Program-made: the position numbers and the translations under genes
Notes under the pieces: model-generated
What the model was told of the DNA's origin: nothing
What the model saw: the letters and a program-made list of their open reading frames with translations, nothing else
The model's database searches: none
Assembly (NCBI GenBank): GCA_914767715.1
Contig: OU612067.1
Coordinates: forward strand, 6,944,001 to 7,008,000
Reading direction: 5' to 3'
Source: Membranipora membranacea
Taxonomy: Eukaryota > Bryozoa > Gymnolaemata > Cheilostomatida > Membraniporidae
Length of the DNA: 64,000 nucleotides
Part shown: piece by piece, positions 10,946 through 24,475 of the stretch
How the letters are laid out: each line of letters starts with the position of its first letter
Position numbering within the stretch: the first letter of the stretch is position 1

Positions 10946-13111
10946 ATGTACTATGTGTTATGTTAAAAAGTCCTAAAACGCAAAAATCTTTTGTGTACTT
11001 TTCATTCAGTGATTATTTTAATACGTATTTTGGTTTCTCACCTTATTCATGTTACTGTCTTCTCAAGTGGATCACCCTATTCTTTCAAAGAGTAGACAAC
11101 TCTCCTTTAGATTTTGTGTGACATATGATGTGATATTATTTCTTGGTAATAAAATTATGATGGCTAATTTAGTCCAGCTCCAAACCTCATATTACGTTTG
11201 TCTTGGTTTGAAATATTGTTCCAATGTTCCGGGACCTAAATTGTTTCCGCTTACGGTTTTAATAATCTTTTATAGATATTCCATACTATGTCTCCCTTAC
11301 ATTAATCTTTGATAATCTTTTTCCCACAGTACAACCGCTGCATATAGTGTAGTGACTAGCCTACAGAACTGTTGGGTTAGTCCAGAACATAAAACATGTC
11401 TATATACTTGGGTCGAAGTATGAAGAGAGAGTATCCAAGACTGCACAAATCCTCACAACACTTGTACAGTTTCTTCTCACAACGGGGAGAATTCTCCCTG
11501 CTCCAAAGCAAAATAATGATACTTTAGTTAGATGGTTGTGGTAAGTCACAAACTCCCTGCCCTGTTTGATGATGTCATTGCGTTGTTACGATCTTAATTG
11601 TCGGGCTAGGAGCTGAAAAGGCACAAAAGGGGTACATTCACCACAAACCCGATTCCATCCGTTTCAACTTCTAACAAATGTAATGCCTTTAATCAGGTGT
11701 CTGCTGGAACACAATTCTTGTGCGATATGTAACATGGAGCTATGTTTTTTTTTCTCACACGTTGTGTGCAGATTTATTCAAAAAAATAGGATTTACATGT
11801 CTTCGAAACTTTAATTATCCGAACATGTTTTGATAGGTACAATACGAGTGTTATAATATGCATACTCTGGGATGTATAGTTACACACACAAATCTTGAAA
11901 CATGAAATAGAAACTTTCAAATTTGCACATTACTTGTGTATTGTCTTGCTATCTGATTATAGTCTGTACAAAAATATGTAAACGTACATAGGAAAATGTA
12001 GTATTTATTATTTATATATTATGTATTAAATGTGCATGTTGAGATCAGCTACATGTATCCACTAAAATTAAAATATTGAATGTGACTATGTGAAAGTATA
12101 ACTGTACTCGCCAGATTGTTATGGGAAGTACGATAACATAATGCCATAGGTTATCAAAAATATAAATATGCTAGCTATTCTCTTATCTTGATTCTGAGCA
12201 ATCAGTTATATTCCTATACAGACAGTTAATTTTCTGGTAGCCAAGTACTATATACTAATTGTTTGCGAAGGAAGGTAAAGAAATACATGCACATGTAATA
12301 GGACATACATATGTATGCCAAAATTGATCGTTTCTGGACTTGTTGATATGTCGTCATCGAAACATGTCTGTTTTATAGACAAGCACTGCATCTTTAGGTG
12401 AAGTGGTGCCTCCAAGTACATCACTTGCAACATGTCTACAAAATGATTGATATTGTTATAACTATGTGCAGTATATGTACAGTATATGGCATGTTTATGA
12501 ATTGTACTAAGTTATACACAATAAAGGCAACGAATTATTATCATACATATGACATGTTGGACATTTATAAACCATATAAATGTGTTGCTTTTCTCATTAC
12601 TCGAAGTTCAGTTATGAGTTGCCTACTCCTTGAATATTTCCATCAACGTGGTGATGACAACTTTATTAACTATCTTATGACACTGCGACGAGTACAGTAC
12701 AGCAGAGCCTGGAGTCAAATGCGATTCAAATCGTTGAAATCAGGCACTGTTATATTACATAAATATAACATAATTTCCTTGCAAATTGCTTCCTGAAGAT
12801 TTCAAGTGGCTTCTCTGCCGCACCTTCACGTTTTGCCCTATGGAAAATTTAATCAACTAACTTCTGATATTAGGAGAACTAAAAATTTTCAACAACTTTT
12901 ATAGGCTGCCACCTGCTCCATTGGCATAAACCTGATAATAAGAAGGCATATCATTCCAGGGCCTGATTATTGTCTTATTTCTAACTGCAAAGAAAATGTT
13001 TAAGTAATTAATTTTTTATATATTTCTTGACTTGACCACTGTAGGAGGGTAGAGCAAAGGTTTATCAAAATTGTATGGCCAATGTCTAGAGCATGCTTAT
13101 CCTTAATCCAC
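10946..13111. other. Intergenic, no supported gene
   Basis: Open frames at 10930-11312 and 12398-12796 have no recognisable domain and no splice support. The rest is unstructured AT-rich DNA. Confidence 0.5.
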
Positions 13112-16100
13112 CTACTTCATCTGCATCACGATGTCAGCTGGCGATTTTCCCTCAGTGATTTCTGCCAAATCACTAATATTTAGCCCACTAACATCTGCCG
13201 GAATAGTATTGTGATGCAACCCAAGAACCAATCTCTCTACGAACTTATCTCTGGTCTCCTAAAATTATTGCGATTAAATAATTAATGACAAGCTGTACAC
13301 AATGAAATCATAAATTAGTGATGTCATGACATCAGGGAGCGAGAAACAGCCACAGCACCCATACTTTTAACTCTGGAATACCTTACTTCCTTATATAGAT
13401 GTATAAACACCGTCTTTAATTAAGATGGACACCCCCAGTGGTCTAAGTTTTTTTCTTTGTGGGAACTCAATTCTCTGGGCTGAAAATTGTTTTGAGAATT
13501 CTTTGCAATTTCTAGATCAAATTATGAAGAAATATGGATCTGTAATAGTATGATTGATTTCTGGGCAAAAGACACAACTTCACACTGTTTTTGCACAGAA
13601 TCCAGTGGGAACTATATTCTAAAGTTTGCCCCTCTATATTTCTTTGTGGGAACACAGTTCCCACTCACTCAGAACACTGGACATCCCCTTAAATATCCAC
13701 TAGATATCCTTGATCACAAAACATTTTTATAGCTCCACACACAACCAACCAGCAGTTGCAGGCGCATCATCACAGAGTCAGTGTCACAGATCCAGCCCGG
13801 AAGGTGAGTTGACTGTTTAGTTTAGACCTATTAGTTCAGGTTCACAAGTCAAAACATAGGTGATTTAATCCTGGCTGGCTTACCTTATCAGGCATCTCAA
13901 TGTGGATATGCCTACCCAGCCTCCGTATGAAGGCTGGGTCGATCCCTTCCCTCAGGTTTGAGGTTGCCATCACAGGCACTTGTTCGGCAAGCCCTTGAAA
14001 TAAAGTAAAGAATTATAACTGCCATTATTATTGGAATATGTATGGGTCTAAGTCATTGCGGAGAAGGTTACCCCTCTAGATTACAGGTACAGGGACCCAT
14101 GGTACTGAAGCCGCACCCTATACCCTTGCCCACCGGAGATCCGGCTACTCTTATTATCGAAGAGGCAGAGGGGGATCTTTTTACTGCATGTGGGGTGTGC
14201 AAACATACAGTGGACCTTCTATTATCATTGAAACCCCATATTGTGGCGTTCCCTTAGCGCGTTTTACCCGATATTAGGAGAAACTGTCTAGATAATACTA
14301 CCGTGATGAAAATCCAATTTGACATCGCCAAATTCTACAAAAAGCAATGGTTTGCCTGATGTTTGGTGCTGCCATTTATATAACATCATAATGACAATCC
14401 AGCTCGTCATCTCCGAGTTCCATTAAAATTTCTTGATTTAAATGACTAGGCGACTTGCACAGTACGGCCATGACAGTAAGACAACAGCCATTGCTGCAGC
14501 ACGTCAGCTTTCAAATTAAACTCATTGTCATTTTATTAGGAAAGAGTGTGGTGAATTTCCATGTTGTTTTATTTATTGCAAAATACCTGTTTAATGATAA
14601 ATATATACCTTTATGATGAAAAATTTTGTTTATCAAAAGTAAAAATGGAGGAGGAGAAAAATTTAATTGGTTTGATAGCTTTGCTGCAGGAGTCATCGCT
14701 CTCACCATTCAGAGTAAGCTCTATGACTTTCTAAAAAGGAGAATAACAACACAGTTGGTTTCCTACAATGCATTTGGTTCAACTACACTGATACAGCAGG
14801 GATATAGTGCTTCTTTCAATACTCCTTTGTATTCTAAGGAGTTGTCCTCTCTTGTTCAGAGGTCTCAACTCAATAGTTGAACGATTCGTTAGATTGAATG
14901 GCAACAGAGCCAGATGGTACACTCAAAGTAGGGCTCAAATAGTAAAAAGTGATCACGCACTTAGAATTTGCCTAGCAATGACCTTTGTTATTTGTTTGTT
15001 ATTTTTGCAGAGAAACTAAGCTAGGACTTACTTGAAAGACCCGACACAATCTTTAGTGTTTCAAGCAAACTTGACTACCTGAAAATGCCAATCTTAAAAT
15101 CTGTGTATCATGTCATTGTACTGATCCAGATAGCATATCTTGAAAAGCTTTGTTGGTGCCCCCTCCTCAACCAACATAACCAACATCAAGGTTGTCATGA
15201 CAGGCCATTAGCCGGTTTACTTACATCTTTTATTTTACGACACTGAAGTTAACGTTGCCCTTCTGATTAGGTGCAGCCCTATAGAGATCCCCCATCTTCT
15301 CGATGACTACAGTATCATTGTAGCCCAGTGCCCTCACAGCACCTTTGAAAGATAGACATATCCATTACTAGCAGGCAGCAAAGGCAGTGCATGCAGGCAA
15401 ACAAAATTAGGGTAAAACATAGCATAACATTTTTTCGTAAAGAACATAATGGGGTACTTTGTCCTGTATGTGAAGGAAGACTTTTGTCAGATTGATGAAT
15501 TACTGTGCCTGAATGTGTTGGTGTTGGCAGTAAGTTACAGCCTAATAAAGCAAGAGATTGGCCTTAGCCTAGCTCAACTAAGTTTCGGTAATTTCTATTT
15601 ATCTAAACCAAGTTCTCTCAAACTCTTCTCCTTGACAAACAGATAAAAAAACTGAGCAATGTAGATTGAAATGGTCGCCGTCAACCAGGTAGTATTAATA
15701 TATTTATCAACATACAAACAACTTACTTTCAATCCTCTTATTTGAGGTTTATCCGAACTCCACACACAATTGTGAATATATCTGCAATAAAAATTAGTAT
15801 GATGATACAACACAAATAGGTCTTTATGGCCAATGCAATATCATTTTCTTCCTTTGAATCTCAAACTTTGAATGATTAAGAATTTCGTTTCCCCATACCT
15901 AGGTAAAACCTATACAGGTTCATACTTCAAATTGAATAACGGGTTGTGAGCTGGTATATCACCTATCTCTTCAAAGTCTTAGAAGGAACTGGGATATGAT
16001 CTCATGTATTTCATAATTTTAAAATATATATCTGAAATAAATTTGATGATATAATTGACATATCAAACTCTGATAAAAGCTATAAATTACGGATCAAGGT

Positions 16101-17571
16101 TCAATACAGTTCAATCAGGAGTTGTCCAGCGCTTTTACAGAGGGGGGCAAATCATAAGAAATCTACGCATTTTATTACAAATAGGGTTGTGTGGTTTCAG
16201 TATACCATTGTTAAGCTGACTATGCGACCAATAAGTCTCTTCAAGCTCAAATCTAGTTTCATAACAAAGGTAGCGAGTGGGTCCAAACTTCAAAGTTTTA
16301 ACACCAAACATGACTGAGCTATTATATTTCGGAAATAACCGTATCTTTTCTTATCAAGTTGGTCACATTTATCACCAGCAACATAATTGATTAATCTGCA
16401 GTGACCTCGGCCAATCTTTGGGTTGGAATTTATTTAGATATTTGACCAACTTATGTGAAAGGGGATTTCAGATGATGAGTTTTCTGAAAACTTAAGCTTG
16501 TCTTTATTCCTTTTCAAATTGCCCTGCTATAGGTTCGATCCATCTTCATCTTACTGCAATGAACATGTTTTAAAGAGTGCACTGAAATATTGAACAACCC
16601 ATGCGCGTGTCTGAGGCATTCCAAATAAATGTTAGAAACAAATGCAGATCTCAGTTTCAGTCCAAAATTGCCTGACTATTTATCTGTCCCAATCTTATCC
16701 TTTCATTCAAACAAAACTGCTCAAGTCTCAAGATCAACTGGATACTGTATCTTTGCTACAACGAGCTTGATTTCTGTATTGAGATTAAGCAAAGAAAAGG
16801 TTTACTTACATGTACCAGTCGGTGCTTCTTGAGTAGAACTTATTGGCTTTTTTTTTCTTTTTTTGGGGTCAAAATGAGTCCTTCATCTAAAAGCAAAGTA
16901 ATTTTGTGTTTCAATTGGTGAAATGTCGGGTACTAATTCTGAAATCGCATTTTCACTCATTCTAAAATTAACAACACAAGTGGCAGCTTATAATGTAACT
17001 ATGGGTTAACAACGAAACGGATAGGATCCATGATATTCATCTTGGGCAGGAACCATCTCAAAATTGAAACCTTGGTGGCCAATAACTGTCAACAGATGTT
17101 AGTTGATATTGCAGATACCTAAAAAAATAACGTATAAGTGCTAATCGATGGTTGGAGTTGTCATCCCCTTTTCCGTGACATTGCAACTCCAAGACGATGT
17201 CAATAAAGTAGACCTGGCTGATAATGATGACTTCTTCCTGTGACGCCAGCTACCAAACTGGGCTACTTTATTGTGTTGTCAGAATCAGTGATGGCAAATC
17301 ATTTTATCAGATGTTTTGGGAAGAGGCTGACTTGAATTTCATTATACTATTATATCTATTCTGAGTCAGATTCATCTGGTGGGCCCGCTACTATGATTAT
17401 TCTTTGATCGGTCTCTAGGTTGGTAATGTATTTTATCTCATGAATAAATCTTAAATTATAACTCACCAAAAGCAGTCTTTGGATCTAATGTTGGTAGTGA
17501 TAAAGGTATACCATTGTCATCATGTCTACCATTGTTATCATTTGTACCATCGCTCTCTTCATCACCATCAT
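13112..17571 (-). CDS. Candidate exons of an AAA+ ATPase-like gene (C-terminal end), uncertain
   Basis: Four minus-strand pieces look like exons. 13884-13993 encodes 'LAEQVPVMATSNLREGIDPA' and continues FIRRLGRHIHIEMPDK. This resembles the second region of homology of AAA+ ATPases, where an Asn sensor and arginine fingers follow a hydrophobic strand. It has a clean GTAAGC donor and joins in frame to 13112-13258 (ETRDKFVERLV, then DLAEITEGKSPADIV), which resembles the AAA+ lid helices and ends in TAG. Upstream, 15239-15342 (GAVRALGYNDTVVIEKMGDL) and 17467-17571 (acidic, Asp/Asn-rich, ending TLDPKTAFG) join in compatible phase. No Walker A or Walker B exon was found between 13993 and 15239 or further upstream, so this may be a decayed or misread gene. 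The family is not identified more closely. Confidence 0.4.
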
Positions 17572-19358
17572 CTTTAAAATATTACAATTGAATCATTTTC
17601 TCAGTCCAAGGATTTCACTGGTCATTCTTAGTGTATTGCCAATTGTATTGACAAGGGGTTTGAGTGCAAAAATCTATGATGGTGTTCATTTTAGGATACA
17701 TTTTAATATATATACTACAGTATAAAGCGGAAAATAGGGTAAATCAAGGTGTGAAGTAACTGTTTTTTTAACCAATTTACTGCGTCTATTCCCGCCAGCC
17801 GGATATTATTGGCAATTCATTATTAGGGCCCTGTTTTAATTAAAGTTGACAAAAGCCTGGTCTTCAGTCAGGGGTTCAAGACCGTTTCAATAAAAGTAAT
17901 TAAATCTTATTGGTCAAATCCAATGCTCTCTGGGTGCAGAGGACAAATTGTATCCGAACTGGGCTGGCCTCTACAATGACAATACTTTGACCAGATTGTT
18001 TACCAAACTTTGAACTACTAAGAGTAAAGGCTTAGACCCAAAGCACAAATCAAGGCTAAATATCTGAATACAAGGTGTGAAGACTGGGATTTGGGTTGTG
18101 AAGGAGGTACAGCTTATAAATGGCATAGTATGGTTACGGTAATGGTCACATCCTGACAATCCCAGGGAGGGTAGGCTACTCCCATAAAATTACCCACTAG
18201 GCTCATGTTTGTGAATCACGTTGACAATCACTCTGAATACATGGGCGCCTGAAGAGAAAAAGTGATACAATTTCCACTTACCTTGAGAAAAAGACAAAAA
18301 AAACATAAAACCAGGGGTATGTAACAAATATCTTGCTATAAAAGATAATTTGGCTGAATATTTGTGTGCGACCAGGTGGTGTGACCTGGGCATCATTGCA
18401 TGAGCATTGCTCTTCAATTGTTGAAACTTCTTTTTAAGCCTTTAAGAATATGATTGGGATTGTAGGCACTCTCTGAAGTTCTAGAATTGGAACTCAATCC
18501 CTAAGTTGGCATTAGCTTTTTTAACATGCCGGGATTTACTTGTCCTCCAATTATATATATATATATGTATATATCCAATATATGTTGCATTAGATTAGAT
18601 ATTTCTAAATTTCTCTCACATTGATCATGAGACGAACCATACCAATAGAACCACAACAATGACCCTTGCGTCTTGGCCTACAACTAACCCAACATATATA
18701 TCTTCCTTAATACCTTGATTAGAGCGACATGAGCAAACCATTGACAAAAACCATGTTTTCCAACTTAAAACATGTCCATTACACACACAAGCTCAACTAT
18801 GTTATGGGTTATTATCTGCTAGAGAAATAGTGTCAACAAACCTAAGCAAACATATCCAAATCCTAACAACAGGACTGCTTGCAATGCAAGTGAAAATAGT
18901 TGCACATAAAATTGGTCTGCTGAAACTATAGCTAAGACAGACATCCCAGTAAAATTTTGGTGATCACTCCCTGATAACACTAGTGACATAGGCCTATGAA
19001 CAGCTTAGTAGATACTTCATTAACACACAGTTGACACCACAATATGTAGTAGTAACTGTGCAAAATCAATCTGAGGTAGGCCTACTACTATGCTATGCAA
19101 GTTGCTAATCAATATTATATACTGAGTTTGAAAGGTTATCATTTGAGTACATATAACTGATGGAGTAGTTTACAAACTTTGTCCTTCATGCTCTAATGTT
19201 GTACGAAACCAAAGAGTTATAGCCTTACCATACTCAGTGATGAATGGTATGAGGATACAGGTGTCATTTACACTGAAACTCCTTAAGCAACAACACAACA
19301 AAATACATTACTTGGTTTAAATCATTTTTTGTGGAGGAATAGTAGAGCAGAGATTAGT

Positions 19359-19411
19359 ATGACCTCTGTGATTGGTCTTATTTTGAAAGTAAGACCAATC
19401 ACAGAGGCCAT
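19359..19411. repeat. 22-bp-arm inverted repeat
   Basis: The arms are 19359-19380 and 19390-19411 (ATGACCTCTGTGATTGGTCT and complement), with one mismatch and a 9-base spacer. It could be a small fold-back element. Confidence 0.85.
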
Positions 19412-19480
19412 ATCAAGACAGTGATAGCCCGCACATGCATAAAAACAGACCCAAAAATATTTCTGGAAATCTTTAATCTC

Positions 19481-19565
19481 TTAATGCGCATTAGCGAGTT
19501 AGCATGTTAACTAATGCGCATTAGCGACTTAGCGAGTTAGCATGTTAACTAATGCGCATTAATAA
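19481..19565. repeat. Repeated palindrome TAATGCGCATTA
   Basis: Three copies of the perfect palindrome TTAATGCGCATTAG or CTAATGCGCATTAG are separated by GCGAGTTAGCATGTTAA. The two long spacers are direct repeats, the second carrying an extra CGACTTAG. Confidence 0.85.
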
Positions 19566-19610
19566 AGGTGCTATGGGCCGCCATAGGCCGCCATAAGGTT
19601 GGTTATCTTT

Positions 19611-19688
19611 GCACCGTAGCGACTGAACTAATTCAAATGTGCTGGAGTTCCTAAATTATAGTTCTGTCGCTACGGTGCAGAGAGACTC
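19611..19688. repeat. 13-bp inverted repeat, 52-base spacer
   Basis: GCACCGTAGCGAC at 19611-19623 is matched by GTCGCTACGGTGC at 19676-19688. Just upstream, GGCCGCCATAGGCCGCCATA is a direct repeat. Function unknown. Confidence 0.8.
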
Positions 19689-21935
19689 GTATAACAGAGT
19701 CGATCTGCAAGCAGTGTGATCTGACTGGGCATGTAGATCACTGATAAACTAGGCTATCATTACCACAAAGCAGGTGTCGTAAGGCTAAGTATGCATCATG
19801 CGTGACTTGAATTTGCGCATGTGCAAGAACAATGAGTTTAGTTTGGGTTCTGATTGCAACTTTGGAAAGGGGAAATGGGATATCCCCTGCATAAACTGTC
19901 AATCAAAATCAGCTAATAATGACAAGAGAGGATAACTATTAATAACAAATCCGCACACTTTGGGGAGTATGTCACCAGAGCAGGTAGCCAATCAGATGGC
20001 TTCGGAATTCCGAGACTCAAGTTTGCAGAGATCAGCTCATGCCCAGAGCTGAGCATACGCAGAATGATATTTACATGCACATTCTGCACCAGTGGACCAG
20101 TGTACCAGTGTAGCTATACATGCTATTAGTGTTTACATGAATCTTAGCAACAAGATGAACTATTGCCCATTACAATGTTGCTGCGTTCGGTCCCCTGGTA
20201 TGAGTAAGCAGACAGACTGAAAGACTCATAAAGTTAACACAAAACAGTTGAATACATGTTGGAGCAAGAACAGTATTTCTTGAAGATCAGACAGCATTAG
20301 GTGATTAACTGAGTAGCCATTTGATTCAATCATTTTACAATTCATTTCAAGAGCTCATAATTCCGTAAGTTTCATCATTGTTCATCACCAATATGTATAG
20401 CTTGTGACAAAAGGTGTCCCCAGCCATGACATGAACATATCTCTTTACATAGCAGGTGCCCCTCCCTCCCCCCCCCCCCCCAAATAATCCTCTTACATTA
20501 CCAACTCCCCAATCTAAAATACTTTTGGCCTAGCTGTGATACTTTTTTTCATCAATCGTGTTGCATGCACAATACTAGCCTGGCACAAAACAGGAACCTA
20601 TGCTGCTCCATACGTCGGTTCATTGCTCCACAAGAGACAATAATTGTTGGAACATCTCTCAAATGTTTGACCTGATATATTTTTTACTGAGAATGAAACT
20701 CATTGAATTGACAAAATAAATTAAACATCATATGATATGCAAGGAACTAAATGTTTTACAGAGGGTAGAAAATAGCCTGTGTAAAGAAGGTTTGAGGCTC
20801 ATGGCTAAAACCAAATTTACAAAAATATTTAATTAAGAATGAGAAAACCATTGAAGCTCCTGATGAAAAAATTGCTCAAGTAACCATTTCCAACTGGGTA
20901 GATAGTTTTCCACTGTACACATGATGAACTGGCACCTATACTACTTCCATTTTTCGCAGTTAAACTCATTGAGACAATCAGCAACAGCCATATCGTATAA
21001 TGTGAGTGTGGTCCTTCCGTTTCTATTTCAGCTATTGATCTAGCCCTCTGTTTCACTCACCCTATAAAAATTGAGAATTATCTTATTTTACACAATAAGG
21101 ACACAACTTCAAGTTACAGTGAATTTGATGACAAATTCTATAATACTAATTTTCAACTTTAATCCTCTCCACCAGCGCCTACTGAACCGTAATGGGTGTA
21201 TTGTTCAGTCATTTGAAGCATACTCATCATCATGTATGTGCCATGTGAGGAACTTATAATTACTCTCCTTACTTTGTAGATTCTTATATAGCGGATGGTC
21301 TGAACTCTTCATCCTTGTACGTCTTTTTATCATGTTTCTAGTTCCTGTTCTCATTCATTTCATTTGTAAGTACTTTTCGCATGTAATGTAACTATAACTC
21401 TGAAAACTGTCTGAGACTTATGAATTGTTTTCGGAGACAACATTACGTTTTTATTTGGTATACTCACATTTTCTTATTGTCATTTGTAGAATTTGTTTGT
21501 ATTTTCTGACTATACGTCCGTATTTCTCCCATTCCTACTACTTTGTAAATACAGCATAACTGAAACGAATAATGTGAGACCAATAATAGTGTACAGTGCG
21601 GTAAACCAATGCTGTATACAAGCCCAAATGACAGTAGCATCAGTTAAGACTTCGCATTCAGACATTTGAACTCTGACTCAGCTCTGTCTGTGATCACCAG
21701 GAGTAAGGCAGAAGAGGATACCATGTATACCTCTAGAGAAAGACTTGGTCTAAGACTGGTTGGTCCTAGTTCTTGGTTGATTGAAAGGGGCGATCCTGAG
21801 TGGCAACAATGGGTGCATAGTGGTGAGACTCACCCGGTTGTACTAGGGTGGCTAGCCCGCCGGCAGTAGGGGAGGGAGGGAAACCGCTGAGCAAACCGAA
21901 CTTGGAATGGGGCACCAGTATCAGGCTTTACATAC

Positions 21936-22110
21936 CGCCCTTTGTGGTACTCTAATTGCATTTGGACTTCTCTTTCTATTTCATCATGATCAATGTTTGC
22001 CAGTGCAATTCGATGAAGCTGATCGACGCTCAACAACAGTTGACCCTGACTAGTTATATGTCCCTGTTCACTGACATACTTGTTTTTTTGTTTGGATTGA
22101 AGGTCCTTTG
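21936..22110 (-). CDS. Candidate internal exon, unknown protein
   Basis: This minus-strand open segment ends at a good donor (GGGCG|GTATGT). It encodes a helical, charged peptide including 'LLLSVDQLHRIALANI' and 'DHDEIEREVQMQLEYHKGR'. The start is uncertain because several AG acceptors are possible near 22105-22110. The even amphipathic pattern and the donor make an exon plausible. It may belong to the same minus-strand locus as the AAA+-like pieces. I do not recognise a family. Confidence 0.35.
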
Positions 22111-23454
22111 ATGCCTTGACATTACCCAATTAGTCTTCAGTAGCTAAATCTTAGCTCACATGCATCTAGAAGAAACAGTAGATGGTACAGGGCTGCATGG
22201 GGATCAGATTTATCCATCAATACAGTCTAACTATCATATCATATTCATCTGTACTTACTAAGTACCTAAGTGCTAGAGTGATGCAACAAAATTATCCTCC
22301 AAATGGTATATGTGTGTTTGAACAAGCTAGGAGATCAATTAGAGCTCAAAATTACTTGTTTTACCACACTTTAGCACTAAGGAACCTGTCATTTGATGCA
22401 GTTTGACAGTTGAGGGAGGGACTCACCAAAATTGCACCTAGATATCGCTTCAAAGTGACCAATCTAGGCAAAACTGGGCTTGTTGTGTGCACAACCCAGT
22501 GGAGGATTCATATTCAGCAAGATTTTGATCATAAAGGCATCAATCACTGCTCAGGAGACGGGCCAAGAACTCAATTCGTTTAGTCTTAAATTTTTGCACT
22601 ATTGAAATAACATACTATCCGTCTACTCATATATACAGAGAAGAACATTCAAACAACTTCCACCTATAACTTCGAACCCTCACTAATGCATGAAAGAAAA
22701 ATTTGAGACTATTAACAACAGGGTTCATTGCCCAACGGGTCCAAATAAATTACAACTTTTTTTCACAATTTTTAAAATATTGAAGTTGGGAGGCTACTAT
22801 GGTTCTCTCCTCCCAGCCACACTCTCCTGTTAACCTATATGTGGTAAATAATAGTATCTGTACGTACACCAGTCTCTTAGCTCCAATATGTGATCTTTTC
22901 TGTTGATATCCAGGCTATATTCATCCGACAGGATAGGGGCCAATGATTAATGTAAATGACACATGTTTATATTGAAGCGAAAGTCGTTATCTACCCCACT
23001 ATAAAGCCCTTGAGCTTTCACTGCCGGTAGCCATTTTTGTGTTTCCTAGCGACGACTTTAAACCAATGTTAGAGGGCCTTATCACACTGATCACGTGATA
23101 TACTATTGCATGTATATCTCTCATCGATAGAGAGTGAATTAATTCACTTAGCTTGAGTGCAGCTGAAATTCAGTATTTAGGAGACGTATGGATGATTACC
23201 CAAACTTTTGGATATACACTTATCATTTTCTCATTCTTTGTTAAAATATTCTAATTATAATAATAATAATTCTGATAAAAATAACTTTTCATGATAGATA
23301 TCATGAATAGTAAAGCCTCTATTTGCAGGCATGCTAAAATTTCACAAGTTTTATTTAATTGTTATGTGATAAAAGGGAAAGAAATTATTTTCTTTGAGGT
23401 TATTTTAGTGATGATGGATGCATATATTGAGATGTTATTGACAATAAAACCTTC
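22111..23454. other. Intergenic, no supported gene
   Basis: A very short exon-like piece on the minus strand (about 22427-22465, donor GTGAGT) is possible. Nothing else is recognisable. Confidence 0.3.
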
Positions 23455-23965
23455 CTATGGAGCATGATGACATACGCTTATATAATTTATTATATTTGTC
23501 CAATCCCCTATGCGAGGATTGAGCTGTTCTCTTGGGTTGTTGTTAATGTGGCAGTCGAAGAGAAAATGCTCTGATGTTTCGTCCTCTTGCCAGCAAAGGC
23601 ATAGGGGTGTATGGGTTAGCTTTAAAAGGAACATATGTGCTTGGAGTCTACTATGGCCTGAGAGAAGAGCACATAGGGATCCGAAGAGTTTTTTATTTTG
23701 ATCGAGTGGCAGGGGATTTTTAAAAATGAGGTTTGGTTCACAATCAGAGGTAAATAATACTCCATAATCATGTGTTTTAAAAAATCTTTCCCATGAGGAA
23801 AGCCAAAGATGTTTTACATGTTTATTTATCAGAGTTTTGGAAAAGTCCTTCGCATTGACATCCTCGTGCTTGAGAGAACGGGTGCCTAGTAACCGGCACA
23901 CATCGGCAAGAAAATTTTTAAAAAGTGTGCTGTTTGTGTGATCAATTGGTGTGATGCCAAGGTAT
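23455..23965 (-). pseudogene. Non-LTR retrotransposon ORF2 C-terminal fragment
   Basis: This minus-strand open frame has the typical end of a jockey/I-like ORF2 protein. 'SGHSRLQAHMFLLKLTHTPL' is followed by C-x-C, then 'DETSEHFLFDC': the Cys-Cys-His-Cys segment after the RNase H region that binds zinc. Upstream, 'FKNFLADVCRLLGTRS' and 'KHLWLSSWERFF' fit the end of the RNase H domain and the linker. The frame continues upstream of the first Met to about 23965 (RYLGITPIDHTN). No reverse-transcriptase motif is present, so this is a 5'-truncated copy. Confidence 0.7.
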
Positions 23966-24175
23966 CTGATTTATGGTGAACATCCTTTTGAAAAGGTTTA
24001 AACGTGCTTTGATATACCTTTGAATACCTTTGAAGACTTCGTACACTCAGGAACTAAAAGTTAAAGGAGTGCCTCATGATTAACAGTGTGTTTAATGGTT
24101 AACGGGGGTTACAGCTGTATGCTGTTTAGTGTTGTCAGTCATCACTTTATTTCCAGCTAGATGCTGTCTTTGGGT

Positions 24176-24475
24176 TTAACTTGTGGTACCCTTGGTGTCC
24201 CTGATTGTCCTCGGAAGGAAACTTCCGTAGTAGACCTTTGTAGATGCATATACAGAGTTGAGTTTGCCTCTGGTGGCAGATCTTGTTTTCATTGTCATGT
24301 TCTGTTTGTCGTTTGATACTTCATCATATGCGAGAGCTAGTGAGCTGTGTTGCTCCTCTTCTTGAAGGATCTTCATCAGAAGGGTTAGCCTGTGATTTCT
24401 TCTCCTGTTCTGTAGTGTTTGGAGGCCAAGCTCAGAGCTGGCCTCGGTAACGCTTTCTCTTCGAGTCTAGTTGGT
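24176..24475 (-). pseudogene. Non-LTR retrotransposon RT C-terminal fragment
   Basis: The frame reads 'LGLQTLQNRRRNHRLTLLMK', then a variable stretch, then 'YYGSFLPRTIRD'. This is the usual tail of many animal non-LTR reverse transcriptases: a 'leeRR...rL.ll.ki' helix and a final 'sFfPRTIrdWN' block. The frame breaks right after RTIRD, so the end is lost. It lies 200 bases upstream, in transcript sense, of the 23455-23965 fragment on the same strand, but normal order within one element is not evident. It is probably a different copy. Confidence 0.65.

Larger units (their letters stand above)
17572..21935. other. Intergenic or intronic, repeats only
   Basis: No supported exon. It contains an AT microsatellite (about 18555-18577), a cluster of inverted and palindromic repeats at 19.36-19.69 kb (listed separately) and a run of 14 C at 20468-20481. 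Minus-strand frames at 17971-18417 and 20829-21056 show no family resemblance. If the 13-17.5 kb pieces and the 21.9-kb piece belong to one gene, this would be its intron. Confidence 0.4.

Noticed and set aside
12398-12796. 132-codon plus-strand frame
   Set aside because: No domain, no splice context and unusual composition. Length alone is not enough in AT-rich DNA of this size.
16531-16545. Possible pol III B box (AGGTTCGATCC)
   Set aside because: No A box at tRNA distance upstream, so most likely chance.
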